Shown here one piece after another: positions 23,959 through 31,068 of a stretch of 62,646 bases of DNA (position 1 is its first letter; each line of letters begins with the position of its first letter). The stretch lies in contig JASMSZ010000135.1 in NCBI GenBank assembly GCA_041694515.1, positions 1 to 62,646 of the forward strand, read 5' to 3'. The translations under genes and the position numbers were made by a program. Under the pieces are notes generated by a model. The model was not told the origin of the DNA and did no database searches. It saw nothing but the letters and a program-made list of their open reading frames with translations. This DNA comes from Halanaerobium sp041694515. GTDB taxonomy: Bacteria; Bacillota; Halanaerobiia; Halanaerobiales; Halanaerobiaceae.

Positions 23959-24966
23959 TTAATCATTATTCTGTTTAATATTTAGATGCTGATAGGCCTT
24001 AGTTGTTGCAACTCTACCTCTGGGAGTTCTTTCTAAAAAACCAAGCTGGAGTAGATAAGGCTCATAAACATCTTCAATTGTTTCAGTTTCTTCGCTAATC
24101 GCAGCTGCTAAAGTATTTAATCCGACCGGGCCACCACGAAATTTAAGCATAATTGTTTTCAATAACTTATGATCAATTCTATCCAGCCCCAGTTCATCGA
24201 TCTCAAGCAATTTTAAAGCAGCATCCACAACTTCCCTGTTAATTATACCATCTGCTTTTACTTCTGCAAAATCTCTTACTCTTTTTAAGAGACGGTTAGC
24301 AATTCTGGGAGTTCCCCGAGAACGACGAGCTATCTCCAGGGCTCCATGATCAACAATTTCTATATTTAAAATATCTGCTGATCTAATGACAATTTCCTGC
24401 AGTTCAAGCTGATCATAAAATTCTAATCTATTGATTACACCAAATCTATCTCTTAACGGAGAGCTAAGTCTGCCGGCTTTGGTAGTAGCTCCTACCAGAG
24501 TAAACGGTGCCAGATCAAGTCTGACTGAACGAGCACTTGGCCCCTTACCAATAATTATATCCAGACAATAATCTTCCATAGCCGGATATAAAACTTCTTC
24601 TACAATCTTATTTAAGCGGTGAATCTCATCAATAAACAGGACATCACTCGGCTGTAAATTTGTCAGAATTGAAGCCAGATCTCCAGGCCGTTCTATCGCC
24701 GGTCCTGATGTCTGATGAATATTTACATTTAATTCATTTGCTATGATATTGGCCAGGGTGGTTTTCCCCAGACCAGGTGGTCCATAGAGCATAACATGGT
24801 CAAGAGCTTCCTTTCGATCACGAGCAGCCTGGATAAAAATCTTTAATTTTTCTTTAGATTTACTCTGCCCAACATATTCTTCTAAATTGAGAGGTCTTAA
24901 TCCCTTATCAATAGAATTATCATCTTTTTTTTGTTTGGGAGAAACAACTCTTCTTTCATTTTCCAT
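23959..24966 (-). CDS. ruvB: Holliday junction branch migration DNA helicase RuvB
   Basis: Hexameric AAA+ motor that drives Holliday junction migration with RuvA. The 335-aa protein has Walker A GPPGLGKTTLA (about 61-71), Walker B LFIDEIHRL, sensor VGATTKAGRLSSPLRDRFG and the C-terminal winged helix ending near RTPRGRVAT. AAGGAGAG precedes the ATG. The start is 2 bp after the ruvA stop. Confidence 0.98.
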   Translation of the reverse strand: MENERRVVSPKQKKDDNSIDKGLRPLNLEEYVGQSKSKEKLKIFIQAARDRKEALDHVMLYGPPGLGKTTLANIIANELNVNIHQTSGPAIERPGDLASILTNLQPSDVLFIDEIHRLNKIVEEVLYPAMEDYCLDIIIGKGPSARSVRLDLAPFTLVGATTKAGRLSSPLRDRFGVINRLEFYDQLELQEIVIRSADILNIEIVDHGALEIARRSRGTPRIANRLLKRVRDFAEVKADGIINREVVDAALKLLEIDELGLDRIDHKLLKTIMLKFRGGPVGLNTLAAAISEETETIEDVYEPYLLQLGFLERTPRGRVATTKAYQHLNIKQNND

Positions 24967-24968
24967 TA

Positions 24969-25574
24969 TTATCTCTCCTTACCAAGCTGACTTAAAGTTA
25001 ATCTAATTTTCTCAGAAAGATCCGCTTCCTGACTAAATTCTACTTCTCTTAGCGCATCATTTATCTCGGAAATCTTATAACCTAAGGCTGTCAGAGCATC
25101 TACTATATCCTGACGCTCTTCTTTAGATGAAAAATTTTCCTCTCCAGCTGTACCATTTTTACTCTGCAGATAAGCAAAGTCTTCTAATTTACTCTGAAGT
25201 TCCAAAATCAACCTCTGAGCAGTTTTAGGTCCAATACCAGAAATCTCTTTCAATACACCTTCACTTTTCTGCATAATAGCAGAAATAAATCTGGAAGCAG
25301 GCATTGAATTAATTATATTTAAGCCCGCACTGGGACCGATGCCATTAACAGTTATTAAAATTTCAAATAATTCTTTACCCATTTTTTCGGGGAAAGCAAA
25401 TAACTTTAATGCATCCTCTCTCACATAAGTATATGTAAAAACCTCAATTTCTTCCCCAATTCTGGGCTGTCTTTTAAATCCAGCCAGCTCTAACTCATAA
25501 CCAATTCCATTAATTTTTAATATGATTTTTGTACTTTCAGAGTCAATTACCTCTCCCTCTAAATAACCAATCAT
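24969..25574 (-). CDS. ruvA: Holliday junction branch migration protein RuvA
   Basis: Junction-recognition subunit of RuvAB. The 201-aa protein begins MIGYLEGEV, the family N terminus. It has the OB domain, helix-hairpin-helix motifs (VNGIGPSAGLNI; ISGIGPKTAQRLILEL) and the C-terminal three-helix domain that touches RuvB (VDALTALGYKISE). The ATG overlaps the ruvC stop as ATGA; an in-frame start five codons earlier is inside ruvC and not family-like. Confidence 0.97.
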   Translation of the reverse strand: MIGYLEGEVIDSESTKIILKINGIGYELELAGFKRQPRIGEEIEVFTYTYVREDALKLFAFPEKMGKELFEILITVNGIGPSAGLNIINSMPASRFISAIMQKSEGVLKEISGIGPKTAQRLILELQSKLEDFAYLQSKNGTAGEENFSSKEERQDIVDALTALGYKISEINDALREVEFSQEADLSEKIRLTLSQLGKER

Positions 25575-26068
25575 AATCTTTCCTCCCATCCAGAATGAGC
25601 ACTGTAAACATGACCGTGACAGATAGAGATAGCCAGGGCATCAGCTGCATCATCAGGTTTTGGTATTTCAGATAGATTGAGTAAAGATTTTACCATCTGC
25701 TGAACCTGCATTTTATCAGCTCTTCCATAGCCAACTACTGCCTGTTTAATCTGCAGCGGAGTATATTCAGCTACCTTTATCCCGGCCTGAGAGCCTGCCA
25801 GCAATATTACTCCTCTAGCCTGGCCAACCACAATTGCTGTTTTAACATTTTTATTAAAAAATAATTCTTCCACTGCCATTTCTTCTGGTTCAAACTCTTT
25901 AATTAAAGCTTCTATATTTCTATGAATAATTTCCAATCTTTCTACATCACTTTTATCAGCTGAAGTTTTGATAACCCCATATTCTAAAACATCAAAATGA
26001 TTTGTTTCTTTATCTACCAGGGCATAACCAATAGTTGCCAGCCCCGGGTCAATACCTAAAATTCGCAA
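25571..26068 (-). CDS. ruvC: Holliday junction endonuclease RuvC
   Basis: Resolves Holliday junctions by paired nicks. The 165-aa RNase H fold has the four acidic residues in GIDPGLATIGYA (Asp7), VEELFFNKN (Glu) and the C-terminal DAADALAI pair. The start is TTG, with GGGGTG at good spacing. It is first in ruvC-ruvA-ruvB and is separated from yebC by a terminator. Confidence 0.96.
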   Translation of the reverse strand: MRILGIDPGLATIGYALVDKETNHFDVLEYGVIKTSADKSDVERLEIIHRNIEALIKEFEPEEMAVEELFFNKNVKTAIVVGQARGVILLAGSQAGIKVAEYTPLQIKQAVVGYGRADKMQVQQMVKSLLNLSEIPKPDDAADALAISICHGHVYSAHSGWEERL

Positions 26069-26131
26069 ATGCTACACCCCATTCAAACTAATGTTTGAAA
26101 TAATTATATCATACATAATAAATTATTAAAA

Positions 26132-26162
26132 CAAAAAAATAAAGACACTGCTGAACAGTGCC
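26132..26162 (-). terminator. Rho-independent terminator after yebC
   Basis: Minus-strand hairpin GGCACTG-loop-CAGTGTC followed by CTTTATTTTTTT. It splits yebC from the ruvCAB operon. Confidence 0.8.
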
Positions 26163-26213
26163 CTTATTAAAATCTAGATTTATTTTATAACAAATAAATT
26201 AAAATTATATTAA

Positions 26214-26978
26214 CTAATCTTCTTCAGCTTCAATTTCATCCCTTATATCGTCTGGAATATTAAAATTAGAATATAAATCCTGTATATCATCATGATCTTC
26301 TAACTGATCCATCAATCTCAACATTTTTTTAGCATCACTCTTATCTAATGTAACCTCATTATCAGGAATCATAGCTAAATCTGCTGATTCAAATTCATAA
26401 CCTGCTTCTTCCAGAGCTTCTCTGGCAGACTCATAATTTTCTGGATCAGTATAAATAACAGCTTCTTCTTCCCCATATTCTAAATCTTCTGCCCCAGCTT
26501 CTAATGCTTCTAATAATAATTCTTCTTCTCCAACCTCAAATTGATTGAGATCAATTACGAGTTCACCCTTACGCTGGAACATCCAGGAAACACAACCATT
26601 AGAACCTAAATTACCACCATTTTTATCAAGAATATGGCGCACTTCTGAAGCGGTTCTATTTCTATTATCTGTCATAATATCAAGATATAAAGCAACTCCT
26701 CCGGGTCCATATCCTTCATAAACAAAAGATTCATAAGTCATACCCTCTAAATTACCTGTACCACGTTTAATTGCCCTCTCAATATTATCATTAGGCATAT
26801 TATTATCTTTAGCCTTCTGGATAGCCATTCTGAGATCTGCATTCATTTCTGGATCTCCGCCACCCTCTCTGGCAGCCACAGCTATTTTTCGACTTAATTT
26901 TGAAAATAATTTACCTCTTCTTTTATCTTCTTTTTTCTTTTTATGTTTTATATTAGCCCACTTAGAATGTCCGGCCAT
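26214..26978 (-). CDS. YebC/PmpR family protein
   Basis: A 254-aa member of the YebC/TACO1 family, beginning MAGHSKWANIKHKK, the fixed family N terminus. Members have been described as transcription regulators. More recently they were linked to translation of difficult stretches such as polyproline. The three-domain layout and acidic C-terminal domain are typical. AAGGAGGG precedes the ATG, and a good promoter lies upstream. It is monocistronic, with its own terminator. Confidence 0.93.
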   Translation of the reverse strand: MAGHSKWANIKHKKKKEDKRRGKLFSKLSRKIAVAAREGGGDPEMNADLRMAIQKAKDNNMPNDNIERAIKRGTGNLEGMTYESFVYEGYGPGGVALYLDIMTDNRNRTASEVRHILDKNGGNLGSNGCVSWMFQRKGELVIDLNQFEVGEEELLLEALEAGAEDLEYGEEEAVIYTDPENYESAREALEEAGYEFESADLAMIPDNEVTLDKSDAKKMLRLMDQLEDHDDIQDLYSNFNIPDDIRDEIEAEED

Positions 26979-27029
26979 ATAATAACCCTCCTTAAATCAA
27001 ATTACACTTCTTAAATCAGTTTGCAGTTT

Positions 27030-27058
27030 ATTGTACCATAAATATTATTATTTTTCAA
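27030..27058 (-). promoter_or_regulatory. yebC promoter
   Basis: Minus-strand -35 TTGAAA (27053-27058), a 17-nt spacer and -10 TACAAT (27030-27035). The -35 overlaps the end of the XRE regulator gene. Confidence 0.75.
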
Positions 27059-27392
27059 TATTATGAGTCTCTAAAATGTTTGTTAAATCTTTAAGTAAAG
27101 TGTAGATCATTTCTAATTCTTTTTCATCTCTATTTAAAAGTAAATCTGTTATATTTGAAATCTTAATACTGGCCTCAGAACTCAAATTATAGTTTATTAG
27201 TAATTTATCAACTCCAACATCAAGAGCATCAGCAATATTTAATAATGATTTTAATGATGGCTCTTTTTCTCCTCGTTCTACCTGGCCAATATAGGTATAA
27301 TGAAGACCAGCTTTTTCACCCAGATTTTCCTGAGTTAAGTCTTTTATTTTACGGTATTCTTTAATCTTTTTCCCAATATATTCTTTTTGCAT
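27048..27392 (-). CDS. XRE-family helix-turn-helix regulator
   Basis: A 114-aa protein. Residues about 5-62 form a Cro/C1-type HTH (KIKEYRKIKDLTQENLGEKAG, given as start KIKEYRKIKDLTQ, then YIGQVERGEKEPSLKSLLNIADAL). The C-terminal 50 residues form a helical, probably dimerising segment. The ATG is chosen because GAGGTG lies 7 nt upstream; a GTG three codons earlier overlaps that site. It follows the terminator of two small unknown genes. Three AGTATT-like boxes about 20 bp apart lie in its leader and may be its own operator. The target genes are unknown. Confidence 0.85.
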   Translation of the reverse strand: MQKEYIGKKIKEYRKIKDLTQENLGEKAGLHYTYIGQVERGEKEPSLKSLLNIADALDVGVDKLLINYNLSSEASIKISNITDLLLNRDEKELEMIYTLLKDLTNILETHNIEK

Positions 27393-27450
27393 TCTGCTCA
27401 CCTCTAATATATATCTTAAAGTTTAGAGCAGTTGATTTGAAGATAATATA

Positions 27451-27496
27451 AGTATTATAAACAAGTAAATAGGTATTATTAAAGCATTTAAGTATT
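27451..27496. promoter_or_regulatory. Three phased AGTATT/GGTATT boxes upstream of the XRE gene
   Basis: Boxes at 27451-27456, 27472-27477 and 27491-27496, that is 21 and 19 bp apart, about two helix turns each. They lie in the 140-bp leader of the XRE regulator. An autoregulatory operator is a reasonable guess, but the AT-rich setting makes chance repeats possible. Confidence 0.35.
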
Positions 27497-27534
27497 TTTA
27501 AAAAACTTTTATCCGATTTATAAGAGTTATAGTC

Positions 27535-27566
27535 TAAAAAAACCACAGCCAGTTAGCTATGGTTTT
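27535..27566 (-). terminator. Terminator after the two small unknown genes
   Basis: Minus-strand hairpin AACCATAGC-loop-GCTGTGGTT (9 bp, one G-T pair) followed by a run of T. It closes the transcript of the 69-aa gene pair. Confidence 0.8.
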
Positions 27567-27575
27567 AAAAAATAT

Positions 27576-27785
27576 TTATTGATGTGCTTTTAAATCATGG
27601 ATTAAAGAAATCAATTTTTCTTTACCCCCATTATTCCAGCCTTCTATAAAATTAATTATTTTTTCTCTGTCATAGTTATTTAAATTTTTTCCCAGAGAAT
27701 CTAAATCACGACTATCCAAATCTTTCATTAAATCTATAGCTTTTTTAAGAGGATACTGAATTTTATAATATATCTGATCAACCAT
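27576..27785 (-). CDS. Small hypothetical protein (69 aa), second of a pair
   Basis: Not recognised. The 69-aa product is predicted to be mostly helical and near neutral, with a WNNGG turn near residue 50. It has no membrane segment and no cysteine. The ORF is believed to be real because GAGGAGGT lies 6 nt before the ATG, it overlaps the upstream small gene by 8 bp (translational coupling), and a terminator follows within 10 bp. It lies between RNase P RNA and an XRE regulator. Confidence 0.65.
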   Translation of the reverse strand: MVDQIYYKIQYPLKKAIDLMKDLDSRDLDSLGKNLNNYDREKIINFIEGWNNGGKEKLISLIHDLKAHQ

Positions 27786-27987
27786 TATTTACCTCCTCAA
27801 GCTTTTTTACTAAACTTTCCAACCTTGGCATTGTTTCCTTTTCAATATATCTTATGTAACCCTCAAGTGTTATAATTCTATTATCCAGAACTTTATTACT
27901 CATTTCAGGAGAATAATTATCAAATTGTTCTGTTTTATTTACTGCTGTATCAATATATTCTATTGCATCTATTAGTTCTTTCTCCAT
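27778..27987 (-). CDS. Small hypothetical protein (69 aa), first of a pair
   Basis: Not recognised. The 69-aa product is acidic and helical, with heptad-like leucine and isoleucine spacing in the C-terminal half (RIITLEGYIRYIEKE; RLESLVKKLEEV), so a coiled coil or a binding partner for its neighbour is possible. AGAGGTG precedes the ATG. It starts about 57 bp after the 3' end of RNase P RNA. No clear promoter was found in that gap, so readthrough from rnpB is possible. Confidence 0.65.
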   Translation of the reverse strand: MEKELIDAIEYIDTAVNKTEQFDNYSPEMSNKVLDNRIITLEGYIRYIEKETMPRLESLVKKLEEVNNG

Positions 27988-28044
27988 CTCAACACCTCTT
28001 TTTCGAGTTTTATAAAAATTAAAAAATTAATAATTGAAAAAAAT

Positions 28045-28400
28045 AAGTTAACCTATAAGCCGAGTTCTGTATTAAATGATCATCTATCTAGGGGAACAGT
28101 CACCTGAACCCTCAAGCGTCCTTACCCGGAGAAAAGCGGATCACTTTTATATTCTCTCTATTTGGACTTACTCCAGATGGGGTTTACCTGGCATTCCAGT
28201 TACCTGAAACCCGGTAAGCTCTTACCTTACCTTTTCACCCTTACTTATTAAGAAAAGATTTTAAAGAAAACCCTTTCATAAAAGCGGTATATTTCTGTGG
28301 CACTAGCCTGGGAGTTACCTCCACCGGGGGTTACCCGGCATCCTATCCTGTGGAGCTCGGACTTTCCTCATCTTAAAAGATGCGATCATCTGGTTAACTT
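28045..28400 (-). ncRNA. rnpB: RNase P RNA (class A type)
   Basis: Catalytic RNA that trims tRNA 5' leaders. On the minus strand the conserved blocks occur in order: GAGGAAAGTCCGAGC (P4 5' strand region), ACAGAAATATACCGC, GGTAAGGGTGAAAAGGT, GAGTAAGTCC-AAATAG and ACAGAACTCGGCTTATAGG. Ends are set by the P1 pairing AAGTTAACC / GGTTAACTT; a T-run follows, so P1 may also serve as the terminator. Length about 356 nt is normal. Its own consensus promoter lies upstream. Confidence 0.97.
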
Positions 28401-28417
28401 ATTTTTTTACCATATAA

Positions 28418-28446
28418 AGTATACCACCAGAATTATTATATGTCAA
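28418..28446 (-). promoter_or_regulatory. rnpB promoter
   Basis: Minus-strand -35 TTGACA (28441-28446), a 17-nt spacer and -10 TATACT (28418-28423). Seven bases later comes G at 28410, a likely start, giving a 10-nt 5' extension before P1. Confidence 0.85.
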
Positions 28447-28484
28447 GTAATTTACTCAAGTTAAAAAGACCGGAATAATAGTGA

Positions 28485-29600
28485 TTACTGATAGTTCCAG
28501 GGCTCTGTATTCACCTCTGATTTAATAAAATTCACTTCTTTTTTTAATTTTGTCGAAGCTTTTTTATTTAATTGTTCAAATAACAGTTCTTTAACAAATT
28601 TTTCACTTCCATAATGGCCAAAATCTACAAGGGACAGCCCGAGTTCTTCTGCAGTCTGTGCCTCATGAAACTTAACATCACCGGTTAGATATAAATCCGC
28701 ACCCTGATAATGAGCATCCTTAATAAAATCTGCCCCACTACCACTGCAGAGAGCAACTTTTTTAATTTTCTTTTTTGCCCTAACAACTTTTATTAGATCC
28801 AGCTTATAAACTTCCTTTATTATCTTCAAAAAGCTATCCAGTTCAATTTCTGATTTTAAATCTGCAATTCTACCAATTCCATTTTTTCTTTCCAGGTTTT
28901 CCATTTTATATAAATCCCAGGCAGGTTCTTCATAAGGATGAACTTTTAATAATTCGTTAATAATCTGATTTAAATTTTCGGGAGCTATAATTGTTTCAAA
29001 TCTGTATTCTGCAACTTCATTCAGACTCCCTTTAGCACCCAGATAAGGTTCAGCTTCGGCTGAAGGTTTAAAACTGCCTTTTCCCTGCTGATAAAAACCA
29101 GTATGACTGTAATTTGAATACTCTCCAGCACCTTTAGCAAAAAGGGCAGCTCTTAGCTCCTCAAAATTATCTTCTGGAATAAAAGTCACCAATTTATAAT
29201 AATTTTGGCTGCTGGTTGTTTTTAAGATAGATATATTTTCTACATCTAACTTTTTAATTAAATAATCATTTAAACCGGCTTCTGCAGTATCTAAATTTGT
29301 ATGAGCAGAAAATAAAGAAATATTATTTTTGATTAATTCAAAAATTAATTTTCCACTCTGATTTTGAGTATCAACAGATTTAATTCCGTTAAATATAAAA
29401 GGATGATGAGTAATAATTAGCTGACAGTTTTTTTCTAGCGCTTCTGTTAAAACTTCCTGGTTAAAGTCAAGAGCCAATAATACATTTTTTACTTCCTGAG
29501 AACCATCTCCCACCTGCATACCTACATTATCCCAGTCTTCCGCCAGTCTGGCTGGAGCAAGTTCTCCCATTAACTGTATAACTTCAGCTACCTTTACCAT
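28485..29600 (-). CDS. Nif3-like dinuclear metal center protein
   Basis: A 371-aa member of the NIF3/YqfO (DUF34) family, which forms hexameric toroids with two metals per subunit. The metal-ligand motifs are present: TTHHPFIFNG-type ITHHPFIF near residue 60, AHTNLD near 98, and the C-terminal VDFGHYGSEK. The length shows the extra middle PII-like domain found in Firmicutes YqfO. The cellular function is not settled. GGGAGG precedes the ATG. In Firmicutes it commonly lies downstream of rpoD, as here after the tRNA. Confidence 0.92.
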   Translation of the reverse strand: MVKVAEVIQLMGELAPARLAEDWDNVGMQVGDGSQEVKNVLLALDFNQEVLTEALEKNCQLIITHHPFIFNGIKSVDTQNQSGKLIFELIKNNISLFSAHTNLDTAEAGLNDYLIKKLDVENISILKTTSSQNYYKLVTFIPEDNFEELRAALFAKGAGEYSNYSHTGFYQQGKGSFKPSAEAEPYLGAKGSLNEVAEYRFETIIAPENLNQIINELLKVHPYEEPAWDLYKMENLERKNGIGRIADLKSEIELDSFLKIIKEVYKLDLIKVVRAKKKIKKVALCSGSGADFIKDAHYQGADLYLTGDVKFHEAQTAEELGLSLVDFGHYGSEKFVKELLFEQLNKKASTKLKKEVNFIKSEVNTEPWNYQ

Positions 29601-29705
29601 AAAATGACCTCCCTAATTTTGAAAAATAAAAAAACAATTACAGTCTAACAGCTTGGAAAAATCAGTTCTAGTATTTTATCAGGATATCTTATTTTCTTAT
29701 AAATC

Positions 29706-29737
29706 AAAAAAACCCTGCTCTAATTAAAGAACAGGGG
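29706..29737 (-). terminator. Terminator of the tRNA transcript
   Basis: Minus-strand hairpin CCCTGTTCT-loop-AGAGCAGGG followed by seven T. It ends the tRNA unit about 12 bp after the encoded CCA and before nif3. Confidence 0.85.
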
Positions 29738-29748
29738 GTTTATATTCC

Positions 29749-29825
29749 TGGTGGGCCCACCAGGATTCGAACCTGGGACCAACCGGTTATGAGCCGGTTG
29801 CTCTGACCAGCTGAGCTATGGGCCC
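29749..29825 (-). tRNA. tRNA with CAU anticodon (elongator Met or Ile2)
   Basis: A 77-nt cloverleaf with acceptor GGGCCCA/TGGGCCC, D arm AGCTCAGCTGGTCAGAGC, anticodon loop CTCATAA, T loop TTCGAAT and an encoded CCA. It is not an initiator, because G1-C72 is paired. The acceptor carries C4-G69 and C5-G68, which in E. coli are TilS-favoured features of tRNA-Ile2 (lysidine at C34). Isoleucine identity is therefore as likely as methionine. A strong promoter and a terminator make it a single-tRNA unit. Confidence 0.95.
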
Positions 29826-29865
29826 TCTACAAAAAACAAATCGTTTATTTGTGACGACAAGAATA

Positions 29866-29894
29866 ATTATATGATAGAAATCAGCACAGGTCAA
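29866..29894 (-). promoter_or_regulatory. tRNA promoter
   Basis: Minus-strand -35 TTGACC (29889-29894), a 17-nt spacer and -10 TATAAT (29866-29871). GTCGT begins 7 nt after the -10, with a predicted G start at 29858, the same layout as both rRNA promoters in this window. Confidence 0.85.
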
Positions 29895-29978
29895 GAGTTA
29901 TTTTAATATTTTTATGATCAATATTAATGATAATATTGTAATATCTCATAAATACTTCCAGTTACCCATTGATGCTCT

Positions 29979-31067
29979 TTATTCGAGATAATCTTTTAGC
30001 TTTTTACTGCGGCTTGGATGTCTTAATTTGCGCAGTGCCTTAGCCTCAATCTGTCTGATTCTTTCTCTGGTAACACCAAACTCTTTTCCCACTTCCTCTA
30101 GAGTTCTGGGCCGACCATCTTCTATTCCAAATCTAAGTTCCAAAACTCGTTTTTCTCTATCAGTAAGAGTATCTAAAACTCCATCCAGCTGCTCTTTAAG
30201 CAGTATATATGATGCTGCTGAAGCAGGTGCAGGAGAATCAACATCTTCAATAAAATCACCAAGGTGACTGTCTTCTTCCTCTCCAATTGGAGTTTCTAGA
30301 GAAACAGGCTCCTGAGCAATTTTCATAATCTCTCTTACCTTATCAGCTGAGATATCCATTTCTTCACCAATTTCTTCAGCTTTGGGTTCTCTTCCCATTT
30401 CCTGAAGCAGTTGTCTGGAAACTCGGATTAATTTGTTGATAGTTTCTACCATATGAACTGGGACTCTAATTGTTCTTGCCTGGTCAGCAATCGAACGTGT
30501 TATAGCCTGTCTAATCCACCAGGTAGCATAGGTACTAAACTTATAACCCTTGGTGTAATCAAATTTTTCCACTGCCTTCATTAATCCCATATTACCTTCC
30601 TGAATTAAATCAAGAAAAAGCATTCCGCGGCCAACATATTTTTTAGCAATACTAACTACAAGTCTCAAGTTAGCTTCAACCAGCTGCTGTTTGGCCCATT
30701 CATCACCCTGTTCCATTCTTTTGGCCAGTTCTACCTCTTCATCAGCAGTTAAAAGATCTACCTTACCAATTTCCTTTAAATACATTCTGACAGGGTCATC
30801 TATACCGACACCCTTAGGTACACTCAAATCAAGACCACTATTTTCATCATCTTCATCTTCCTCATCATCTTCTAATTTAGAATTAACTATCTCAATATTC
30901 ATGTCACTAAAAATATCATATATTTTCTCTATATCCTCTGAATCTAAATCAATGTCTTCCAGGGCATCCATAATTTCTTCATATGTCAGTTCCCCTTCTT
31001 TTTTACCACGATTGACAAGATCCTTAACTTCATCTATTTTAACAGGACTTATATCTTTTTCAGCCAC
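29979..31067 (-). CDS. rpoD: RNA polymerase primary sigma factor SigA/RpoD
   Basis: Housekeeping sigma factor, 362 aa. Region 1.1-like N terminus (EGELTYEEIMDALED), an acidic linker, region 1.2 (DPVRMYLKEIGKVDLL), region 2 (FSTYATWWIRQAITRSIADQ), region 3 and region 4 (TLEEVGKEFGVTRERIRQIE) are all present. It is short, as in Firmicutes SigA. The start is GTG at 31067, with GAGGAGGG 6 nt upstream, inside the last codons of dnaG. This factor should read the TTGACA/TATAAT promoters listed here. Confidence 0.97.
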   Translation of the reverse strand: MAEKDISPVKIDEVKDLVNRGKKEGELTYEEIMDALEDIDLDSEDIEKIYDIFSDMNIEIVNSKLEDDEEDEDDENSGLDLSVPKGVGIDDPVRMYLKEIGKVDLLTADEEVELAKRMEQGDEWAKQQLVEANLRLVVSIAKKYVGRGMLFLDLIQEGNMGLMKAVEKFDYTKGYKFSTYATWWIRQAITRSIADQARTIRVPVHMVETINKLIRVSRQLLQEMGREPKAEEIGEEMDISADKVREIMKIAQEPVSLETPIGEEEDSHLGDFIEDVDSPAPASAASYILLKEQLDGVLDTLTDREKRVLELRFGIEDGRPRTLEEVGKEFGVTRERIRQIEAKALRKLRHPSRSKKLKDYLE

Positions 31068-31068
31068 T

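Noticed and set aside
27361..27546. 61-codon ORF in the XRE gene leader
   Set aside because: It covers the AT-rich leader and terminator and has no good ribosome binding site; it overlaps the XRE start in another frame.
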